From positions 3,239-37,590 of the forward strand of contig DAQW01000122.1 in the NCBI GenBank assembly GCA_002503045.1: a stretch of DNA of 34,352 nucleotides, given 5' to 3'. Shown here piece after piece: positions 1 through 6,717 of this stretch. Under the pieces are notes generated by a model. That model had not been told where the DNA came from, searched no databases, and saw only the letters and a list, made by a program, of their open reading frames with translations. Source of the DNA: Euryarchaeota archaeon UBA39 (lineage in GTDB: Archaea > Thermoplasmatota > Poseidoniia > Poseidoniales > Thalassarchaeaceae). The position numbers and the translations under genes were made by a program. Position 1 is the first letter of the stretch, and the number at the start of each line of letters is the position of its first letter.

Positions 1-1899
1 AACTAAGTCAAAATGATGTAAACCTCCTTCTGTTCCAACCCATAGTGTCTGTTCACTGGTAATTACTCCATCAGGACCACGTGGTCCATCAATTAACAGA
101 ACATTAACAATGGCTGAGCGAGATGAGTTGAACGGATTAGCAGGACGTACAAATTGTTCCGCAGTAACATTATCAAAAACCCAATATGGGGGTGATCCAC
201 CTTGCAAATCAGTAGTATTCCAAGCAATCATTCCATGAGTTGTACCAACATATAGAATCTGAGATGACCCAGTTACTGAAGTATGGGCTGCTGACAAAAT
301 ACTACTGCCATTGATAGATGCCAACAATGATTCTAATTCTTCAACTGGCTCTACAGAACCAATTCCACCTTGAACATCAACTGGAATAATCCAAGCTTGA
401 CCCACATGCCCCCCTGCAAGAACAGACATTAACGAACCACCCAAGTTCATACGATGGATAGATTCAATTGGACCTACTAATGAAGAAACTAAAGAATTCT
501 GATCAACTAAACCAGCTGCATCTAATCTTAAAGTATGGATGCCTAAATTTGTTGAAATGATAAGATGTTCATCTTCAGGATGATCCCAGTGGATCATATC
601 TGTCATTTGAGCCCCTGCAGGGAGTTCAAAGTGTTCTACAGTTTGACTAGATGGAGACATGATAGAAACTCCATACCTAGTTCCAAGAACCAGTTGATCG
701 CGGTCAGGAATAGGAACTATCTCTACTACATCATGGTGCAATAGTGGTGGAGATGAACCCTGATCATAAATTCGCACTGATTGCTCTACAACTCCATGCT
801 CCACCGTCTTCATCCCAGAGCGCACCCCATATCCACCATCATTGTGAACCTGATATTCCTGTAAATTGCTAAATGCCTCTCCAATTTCCACTGTCCCGAT
901 AGAAGTATCAGGAGTAGTTTGGCCATCTCGATTAGCATCCCATCCATCTAAATCAGTATCAACAATTCCGTCACTACTATTGAGAGGTTGGAGATTAAAA
1001 TATACCTCCCAACCATCTTCAATCCCATCTCCCCTTCTATTCTGAGTAAGTAATTGGCCTCCAGAAAAGTAATGATCATCAGAATCATTTCTAAGAGGAT
1101 CTGTTCCAAGCCACCCACTATTCAAATTCTTAATTCCACGATCTTCATCTGAACAAGCAGTATCTACGAGAGTCCCCATTGATCCGAAACAACGTAAACC
1201 ATCGATTTCGGTAACCCAACCAGTAGGTGAACCATAAGAATATTCTTCAGCATTGGTATATGCTTCCTGGGGTTCAATAATTCCATCACTATTTACATCG
1301 AAACCATCTCCACATCCCAAAGAATAATCTGCACAACGATCTGAATCTAAAAATCCATCAGAAGGATCTAAGGGATCAAATGCTGAACATGTCCATGCAT
1401 ATGATTCATTGACAAAACCGACTCCTTCATTCATACACATATACACTTCAAAACCATCTGGTAAACCATCACCATCAGTATCGGAAACTCGGGGATCAAG
1501 GAACTCTCGAAGTCCAGATTCTGTTAAGTCGGGTGGTTTACCAGTCAATGATCTTCTTTCATCAAAACAAGTATCCATCGAATATGGCCAACAATATTCC
1601 ATTAAAGCATCCAATCCATCTCTATCGAAATCAGAAATATTATCTGAACCATTGTTCGGATCTAAACCCTGAATCTGACGAATTCCACCCATATAGGAAA
1701 TATTTCTAATTGGGGAAAACAACTCTTCATGCAAATCAGGAATCCCATCCTTATCTTGGTCCGTTATAGGAGGGCCAATGCCAGTTGTATCATCCGGATT
1801 AACACTTCCAACTTCTGCAGAAGGACGAGTCTGGGAAGCAAAAGAAAGACCACTGATTAGCAAGAATACCAATAGAAGGGCCGTTTGCCTGCGACGCAT
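1..1899 (-). CDS. Secreted surface protein with Ca-binding Asp repeats and a beta-propeller-like region (partial, 3' end outside window)
   Basis: The frame is open from an ATG at 1899 to the window edge, giving 633 residues with a complete N-terminus. Residues 1-22 form a signal peptide (MRRRQ, then a hydrophobic run ending LSFAS). Asp-rich calcium-type loops of the thrombospondin-3 kind follow: DQDKDGIPD near 47, DFDRDG near 90, DTDGDGLPDG near 140, and DVNRDGIIEPQE near 201, which looks like an EF-hand or dockerin loop. From about 390 to 633 there are spaced motifs of the type LGTRYGVSIM, ISTNLGIHTL, VGTTHGMIAW and VGTEGGLHHF, as in propeller blades of sensor or adhesin ectodomains. A strong ribosome binding site fixes the start. 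Role inferred: exported, probably cell-surface, Ca-stabilised protein. The ligand is unknown, and whether a C-terminal membrane anchor exists cannot be seen. Confidence 0.85.
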   Translation of the reverse strand, partial: MRRRQTALLLVFLLISGLSFASQTRPSAEVGSVNPDDTTGIGPPITDQDKDGIPDLHEELFSPIRNISYMGGIRQIQGLDPNNGSDNISDFDRDGLDALMEYCWPYSMDTCFDERRSLTGKPPDLTESGLREFLDPRVSDTDGDGLPDGFEVYMCMNEGVGFVNESYAWTCSAFDPLDPSDGFLDSDRCADYSLGCGDGFDVNSDGIIEPQEAYTNAEEYSYGSPTGWVTEIDGLRCFGSMGTLVDTACSDEDRGIKNLNSGWLGTDPLRNDSDDHYFSGGQLLTQNRRGDGIEDGWEVYFNLQPLNSSDGIVDTDLDGWDANRDGQTTPDTSIGTVEIGEAFSNLQEYQVHNDGGYGVRSGMKTVEHGVVEQSVRIYDQGSSPPLLHHDVVEIVPIPDRDQLVLGTRYGVSIMSPSSQTVEHFELPAGAQMTDMIHWDHPEDEHLIISTNLGIHTLRLDAAGLVDQNSLVSSLVGPIESIHRMNLGGSLMSVLAGGHVGQAWIIPVDVQGGIGSVEPVEELESLLASINGSSILSAAHTSVTGSSQILYVGTTHGMIAWNTTDLQGGSPPYWVFDNVTAEQFVRPANPFNSSRSAIVNVLLIDGPRGPDGVITSEQTLWVGTEGGLHHFDLV

Positions 1900-1902
1900 T
1901 TC

Positions 1903-1911
1903 ATCACCTCC
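1903..1911 (-). promoter_or_regulatory. Shine-Dalgarno site of the 1899 (-) gene
   Basis: On the minus strand GGAGGTGAT lies 3 bases before ATG 1899. It is a full complement of the archaeal anti-SD AUCACCUCC. It selects 1899 rather than the out-of-frame ATG at 1904. Confidence 0.8.
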
Positions 1912-2082
1912 GGTGGTTTAACACACCCCTTAGCCGATTCAGTGCCTTATCATGGTGATGGAGCGATGTTCGGACATTTGTACGAATGGATGATTTCATT
2001 TTTCTCGAAAATTGAGTGAAAAATCATATTTTGACCGAGTCGTTCAAAGTCCGCCGATTCGCCCTAAGTAGCGTTGAGTAGT
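1912..2082. promoter_or_regulatory. Divergent intergenic region (presumed promoters)
   Basis: About 170 bases separate the divergent starts at 1899 (-) and 2083 (+). An AT-rich stretch around 1995-2035 holds the best TATA-like candidates: CATATTTT near 2026-2033 for the plus gene, and less certain A/T runs for the minus gene. No clean BRE/TATA consensus or operator repeat is visible. The assignment rests mostly on the divergent layout. Confidence 0.35.
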
Positions 2083-2883
2083 ATGGAAATAGTACACTTG
2101 GGTTCCGGGAGCCGAGGAAACTCAACATTAATCCGAACTGATGAAACTTCGATACTAATCGATTGTGGGTTCTCCTTACGCCAATTGGAGCGCAGAATGA
2201 GTCTAGTCAATATGGACCCACAAGAATTGGATGCTATATTGGTGACGCATCATCATGGCGATCATGGCCGAAGTGCAAAGGGCGCTGCAAAACGTTGGAA
2301 TGTAGAAATACATGCAAATATGGAAACCTGTGAACGTTTATCACTCGACCCAGTCAATGAATGTAGAATATTTGAAAGTTTAGAACGAAGAGATATAGGA
2401 CCCGATCTTTCCTTTCTTCCAGTCCCTGTCCCTCATGATGATGCAAACAATGTTGCCTATGTTCTTTCATCTTCAGAAGGTAGGGCAGGATTTGTCACTG
2501 ATCTTGGAGAACCTACTGAAGAATTGGTCAAACATCTATCCGGCTGTAACCACTTGTCAGTAGAAGCAAATTATGACACAAATCGATTATTCGGCAATCC
2601 ACGTTACCCCCAACCTCTGAAAGATAGAATACATGGAAGAGGAGGGCATTTGTCAAATAAACAAACAGCTACAATGCTTGACCGTCTAGTCCATGACAGA
2701 TTAGACTCAATTGTATTATGTCACCTTTCATCTGACAATAATGCACCCCATCTTGCCGAGAGTGAAGTTCTATGCCAAATCGGAGAAAAATTTGAAGGAG
2801 CAATCCATATTTCTCGGCAAGAGGGACCTGAATTCGCACAATGGCTCGGTGAACGTGCCGCAGAACCCTTACGTTGGTCCTAA
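2083..2883 (+). CDS. YycJ/WalJ-family metallo-beta-lactamase-fold nuclease
   Basis: A 266-residue MBL-fold protein. The N-terminus LGSGSRGNSTLI matches the YycJ/WalJ opening strand. The metal motif HHHGDH lies near residue 56, VPHDD carries the next His, FVTDLG the bridging Asp, and the family signatures VEANYD, RIHGRGGHLSN and CHLSSDNNAP follow in the expected order. Bacterial YycJ/WalJ enzymes are reported as 5'-3' DNA exonucleases; the activity here is inferred from family. It is probably cytoplasmic, as there is no signal peptide. I use ATG 2083; an in-frame TTG at 2074 would add three residues. No SD is evident, so the message may be leaderless or have a short leader. It stands alone between a divergent surface gene and the pilin operon. 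Confidence 0.85.
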   Translation: MEIVHLGSGSRGNSTLIRTDETSILIDCGFSLRQLERRMSLVNMDPQELDAILVTHHHGDHGRSAKGAAKRWNVEIHANMETCERLSLDPVNECRIFESLERRDIGPDLSFLPVPVPHDDANNVAYVLSSSEGRAGFVTDLGEPTEELVKHLSGCNHLSVEANYDTNRLFGNPRYPQPLKDRIHGRGGHLSNKQTATMLDRLVHDRLDSIVLCHLSSDNNAPHLAESEVLCQIGEKFEGAIHISRQEGPEFAQWLGERAAEPLRWS

Positions 2884-2949
2884 CACCCTTCAAATCCCCT
2901 CCTTACTGCGAATTGCTATGTATGGAGTAATGTCTCTCGGGCCGTGGAC

Positions 2950-4011
2950 ATGAGACGCGACCGCCAATTTGGCGATGATTCCGGGGTAAGCGAAATCCTC
3001 GGAGTTACGATGCTTTTGGCGATGGTGGTAGCGATTATGAGTGCAGTTGTAGTATTCCTTCAGCCATTTGTCATAGATTTGAATGACAACAGAGCTTGGG
3101 CTGCCGGAGGAGTAACTGCAGAACAAATGAATGATCGAATTCTAGTTGTTGCAGGAATGCCAAATGGTACAGGATTAGTCCATCAAACTGGGATTCCAGG
3201 AGGTAGTATCGACGTGTTATTCAATATTGAATCATGGACGATTGGAGCAGACATCTACGGAAATGACAGAGTAGAAGTGTTTCGAAACGGTTCTGGAATT
3301 GTCATCAATAGCGATAATCGGACGGCTGAAACTATTAAAATTTGGACTGACGGGGAACAGGCAGGCCATTGGATAAATGATGCATGGATCACAGAATGGT
3401 CAATGATTGAATGGGAAACAATAATCACTGATTCACTCTCATACATATCGACATTACGAGTAGATATATTGGATAGAAACGGCACACCTATCCATAGATG
3501 GATGGAGATTAATATCGACGGATTACGATTGAGTTCACCATTGGCTGAGGGGACATTTGTAGTAGATTTGTCGAATGGAGCAATAATTGAAAAATTGCCA
3601 AATAAAAATCTAGCAATAGAATCATTTCCAAGACTTAGTTACAGAGAAACCATTGATGGAGGACATGTTGTACGATTTGTTTTACTCGATATTAATGTAG
3701 ATAATGCGGCAACTGATCTAAATAGAGACCTCGACCTTACAAGTAGGGGTTCAGAAATGTTGTTTGATGTAGAACACGCTAGAAATCTAGTGTTAGGTAT
3801 GGATATTGGGGGCGATTCTACAGTTGAACCAAGATATATTGATCATTGGACATCAGAACATGAAGTACTAATTGCGACTGGTGATTTAGAGGGATACACT
3901 GGATTTGGACCTAAAGGGCCATTGAGTGGTTCGGACGGATTAAGTTTCCATTCAGACCCTGCTCACTTCAAACTCGAAGTTCTTCTTCAAACAGTTGAGG
4001 TGGTACCTTGA
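2950..4011 (+). CDS. Archaeal type IV pilin-like protein (first gene of pilin set)
   Basis: A 353-residue protein with a class III (prepilin) leader. A short charged N-terminus ending GDD is followed by SGVSE and an uninterrupted hydrophobic helix at about 16-38 (ILGVTMLLAMVV onward), as in the archaeal pilin N-terminal family (DUF1628-like). Cleavage after D10 would put E15 at mature position +5, the conserved Glu that contacts the neighbouring subunit during assembly. The rest (about 310 residues) is a predicted beta-rich extracellular domain with no recognised fold; it is long for a pilin. An in-frame GTG at 2944 exists, but ATG 2950 gives the more usual leader. The stop overlaps the next gene by 4 bases, so they are almost certainly co-translated. 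No assembly ATPase or membrane platform gene is in the window. Confidence 0.78.
   Translation: MRRDRQFGDDSGVSEILGVTMLLAMVVAIMSAVVVFLQPFVIDLNDNRAWAAGGVTAEQMNDRILVVAGMPNGTGLVHQTGIPGGSIDVLFNIESWTIGADIYGNDRVEVFRNGSGIVINSDNRTAETIKIWTDGEQAGHWINDAWITEWSMIEWETIITDSLSYISTLRVDILDRNGTPIHRWMEINIDGLRLSSPLAEGTFVVDLSNGAIIEKLPNKNLAIESFPRLSYRETIDGGHVVRFVLLDINVDNAATDLNRDLDLTSRGSEMLFDVEHARNLVLGMDIGGDSTVEPRYIDHWTSEHEVLIATGDLEGYTGFGPKGPLSGSDGLSFHSDPAHFKLEVLLQTVEVVP
3997..4003 (+). promoter_or_regulatory. Shine-Dalgarno site of the 4008 gene
   Basis: GAGGTGG ends 4 bases before the TTG at 4008, inside the upstream coding region. It supports this non-ATG start and translational coupling. Confidence 0.65.
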
Positions 4012-6251
4012 GAAGAAGTCTTAGAGTTCAAGAAGACGCTGTCTCAGCAGCAGTAGCTACTGTACTTCTCTTTGCAATTGTTTTGAGTATCATTTCGGGC
4101 ATGATGGCCATGATTGTACCAACTATGGCAGAATTACAGGGCGCTGTAGATAGAGAATCGATGGAAGGACAATTCACTGATTTAGCACAAGAAACAGTTA
4201 GACTATCAGAAACAGGATTGCCGGGAGATATCGCTGAGATGACTATCAAACCTCATACTGGAGACATAGGATGGGATATTCGTAAAGAAGGCACATGGTA
4301 TACTGCTAGCCTGAATGAAAATCAGTCTCTACGATTAAAGGGATTAAACGACCTAGACTCTTCATTTCAACATAGATACCCAAATGGAGAAGTTTCTTCA
4401 TTGTGTTTATCTGATCTTCGAGCCTATTCTGAGGCACTAAATATCTACGAATCCCCTGCATTAAATGGAACTATGTTATTGACTCCCATGTCAAATCTCC
4501 AACAATCTTTGGAAGACACTATAATCAAGACAGAAAACAACAGTCAACGACTTAAAGTTGGAGATGTGTTTTCGGCACCTTCAACAGACAACTCCCCAGC
4601 AATCACTGAATCTACAAACAATATGAGAGCATTATTTGTTCAGGGAGACTCTGGAATTTCAACATATTCTCCTGACTCACCTTCACCCTATGGGATGGGA
4701 AGATCATGGACAATACCTCTTCCAACTGGAAATGTAGAATTCGTATTGTATAGTGAAGAAGCATTTACTGCAACTATGAAAACTAATGATGGCATTTCAA
4801 TACAAGCATCTACTACCTCTTCGGCAGATGGTCCTTTGGACACTACTGGGAGAATTTCTACAACAGTTTTCAGCCACATCGCAAACAGTGAGGAAATGAT
4901 TTTGATTACTTCAACTGCTGATGCAAGAATGATTATCCTTAGATCGGGGGCCACTAATTCTGGCACATCTGCCATATTAGATTGGACCGGCAGCACATTC
5001 GGAACTGAATTCCTAGTGCCTTCAATTTCAGAGGACATCATTATCCATAATCCTGGACTAGAAACTTCGGCAATACTAATGAACGGATTCTACCATAGCG
5101 TAGGTGCCCGAGACAGTATTCGCTTATCTTTGAATGGTGAAGGTGGGTGGATTTCATCAAACAAAGCAATTGAAGTTCATTTAGTAAGAGGTGGAAGTGG
5201 AGAAACCATCTCAAACGGAATTGATATCGTACATCCAATAACTACTGGACGTACAAGTGGAGCAATTTGGGAGAACCTAGTTAGTGGAACAAACGAAGAA
5301 ACAAAGTTGATTTTCCACAGATTAGGAGTTGATGCCGTAGTTTCATATGTCGATAATATCCAACAAACAAATGAAATTTCTTTTGTTTTGAACGAATCTC
5401 AACACTTCTCATCAATACAATGGAATTCCAATGACGGTGGACGAGTTATAATCGATGCAGAACGACAGATTGGTGAAGGAAACACCCCTATCAGAACATA
5501 CATATCTCATGGAAATTCAGGAACCATAGAAATTCAAGAAAGAGGATATGAACGTTGTTTAGGATTCTCAGATAGGATTACTGGATGGGTTCAAAATGTC
5601 TTACCATGGAGAGATGTATCATTCATGGCAGATGCCGCAATTGAAGATTCTTGGAGAAATGGGGAACACCCAGCAGGAATTGGAATTCAATTACGTGGAC
5701 CGAGCGAAGAAGGGCCAAACTCAGCCATAGCATTAGGTTGGTCAATCCCGCTCCCACGAATGGACTACGGATTCTCTTCTAGTGTTTCAGGTTTAGAATT
5801 AGGCTGGAGAGGAGGATATGTTGGTACAAATCATCCAGAATTTGAACCACAAGCAATTCTTACCCCTCCAAGTCGCGAGGGTCCAGGCCCCAGAGTTGCA
5901 GTAACAATCCCAGTTGTGTATCCTAACATCGATATTGTAACAGGAAATTCTGATCATGAAGTAATGCTAACATTAGATTCTAGATTCCAATTAACATCTA
6001 TCGCTGCACATGAAGTGAGGAGAGGTTGGGACGGCCCTTATGGAGAAGCAGTTGCATCACAAGATGCCATTGACCTTGATCAGTCTGTTGATTGGCTGAT
6101 GTTTCCAGGCAGATTAGATTTACTGAACGACTATGTTGGCTGGGTCCAACCTACTCCCACTTCTGCTGAAAGCATATACCATGCAGGAGAAAGCAACATC
6201 TCATTTAATCTTCAAATTGCAATAATTGATTACCAGACCGAGGTGGCATAA
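4008..6251 (+). CDS. Large pilin-like protein lacking Glu at +5 (putative tip pilin)
   Basis: A 747-residue protein starting at TTG 4008, overlapping the upstream stop (TTGA). The leader (RVQED) is followed by AVSAAVATVLLFAIVLSIISG, a typical class III pilin helix at about 11-38. Aligned with its two neighbours, the +5 position normally held by Glu is Ala. The remaining ~700 residues look extracellular, beta-rich and without cysteine clusters; only scattered Cys are present (e.g. SSLCLSD and ERCLGFSD). A repeated Gly/Ser-rich beta pattern is visible, but I recognise no named domain. In type II secretion the pseudopilin GspK is the largest minor pilin, lacks E5 and caps the fibre. By analogy this could be the tip subunit, with the ectodomain as adhesin. 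That function is inference; the pilin-like N-terminus is well supported. Confidence 0.75.
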   Translation: MRRSLRVQEDAVSAAVATVLLFAIVLSIISGMMAMIVPTMAELQGAVDRESMEGQFTDLAQETVRLSETGLPGDIAEMTIKPHTGDIGWDIRKEGTWYTASLNENQSLRLKGLNDLDSSFQHRYPNGEVSSLCLSDLRAYSEALNIYESPALNGTMLLTPMSNLQQSLEDTIIKTENNSQRLKVGDVFSAPSTDNSPAITESTNNMRALFVQGDSGISTYSPDSPSPYGMGRSWTIPLPTGNVEFVLYSEEAFTATMKTNDGISIQASTTSSADGPLDTTGRISTTVFSHIANSEEMILITSTADARMIILRSGATNSGTSAILDWTGSTFGTEFLVPSISEDIIIHNPGLETSAILMNGFYHSVGARDSIRLSLNGEGGWISSNKAIEVHLVRGGSGETISNGIDIVHPITTGRTSGAIWENLVSGTNEETKLIFHRLGVDAVVSYVDNIQQTNEISFVLNESQHFSSIQWNSNDGGRVIIDAERQIGEGNTPIRTYISHGNSGTIEIQERGYERCLGFSDRITGWVQNVLPWRDVSFMADAAIEDSWRNGEHPAGIGIQLRGPSEEGPNSAIALGWSIPLPRMDYGFSSSVSGLELGWRGGYVGTNHPEFEPQAILTPPSREGPGPRVAVTIPVVYPNIDIVTGNSDHEVMLTLDSRFQLTSIAAHEVRRGWDGPYGEAVASQDAIDLDQSVDWLMFPGRLDLLNDYVGWVQPTPTSAESIYHAGESNISFNLQIAIIDYQTEVA
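6240..6246 (+). promoter_or_regulatory. Shine-Dalgarno site of the 6253 gene
   Basis: GAGGTGG lies 6 bases before ATG 6253, at the very end of the preceding gene. It is the same heptamer used by the 4008 gene and favours ATG 6253 over the upstream in-frame TTG at 6226. Confidence 0.65.
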
Positions 6252-6252
6252 A

Positions 6253-6717
6253 ATGCGAAATCGAAAGGACGATGATGCGGCAGCTACTGAAATCGGTTAT
6301 GTTCTAACTTTCTTCCTAGGGTTAATGTTCCTAACTACATTCTCGATTTGGACTTTCGATATTCAACAAGCAACAGAAGAAAGATGGACAAATGAGGCGA
6401 TTCAAGAAAATCTTAGAGAAATCGCAGAAGCGGTAGAACGAGCAGACTCAGTAATGAGACTTGATTCAAATGCTTCGTATGCAGAACCTGTTGAACTACG
6501 CCTTTCAGCAGATATTGGATTGGGATTAATCCTCATCTTAGATGATGAAAAAATAACAATGACTGATTTTTCTGAATCTCGTTCATTTAGTCAAGATATT
6601 TCTGCTGCTTCAAGTGCAACGCATTCTTCGGAAGTTGACTTGGCAGGAGTGCAAGTCCTTTGGGTATCATTGCACAATGGAAGTGTCTCGATTACAACAC
6701 AACAACCCGGATTTTAG
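6253..6717 (+). CDS. Small pilin-like protein (third gene of pilin set)
   Basis: A 154-residue protein. The N-terminus MRNRKDDD is followed by AAATE and a hydrophobic helix (IGYVLTFFLGLMFLTTFSIW) to about residue 33, a class III pilin leader. Cleavage after D8 puts Glu13 at +5. Downstream are an amphipathic helix (about 45-65, AIQENLREIAEAVERAD) and a compact beta region ending at Phe154, the usual organisation of a minor pilin. It begins one base after the previous stop codon, so it belongs to the same operon. Its stop codon interleaves with that of the convergent gene ending at 6714. The size and order (353, 747, 154 residues) suggest a minor-pilin complex rather than three copies of a major pilin. 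Confidence 0.75.
   Translation: MRNRKDDDAAATEIGYVLTFFLGLMFLTTFSIWTFDIQQATEERWTNEAIQENLREIAEAVERADSVMRLDSNASYAEPVELRLSADIGLGLILILDDEKITMTDFSESRSFSQDISAASSATHSSEVDLAGVQVLWVSLHNGSVSITTQQPGF

Noticed and set aside
1409..1672. Plus-strand open frame of 87 codons
   Set aside because: It is antisense to the secreted protein gene 1-1899, is Ser/Pro-rich in a way typical of shadow frames, and has no SD.
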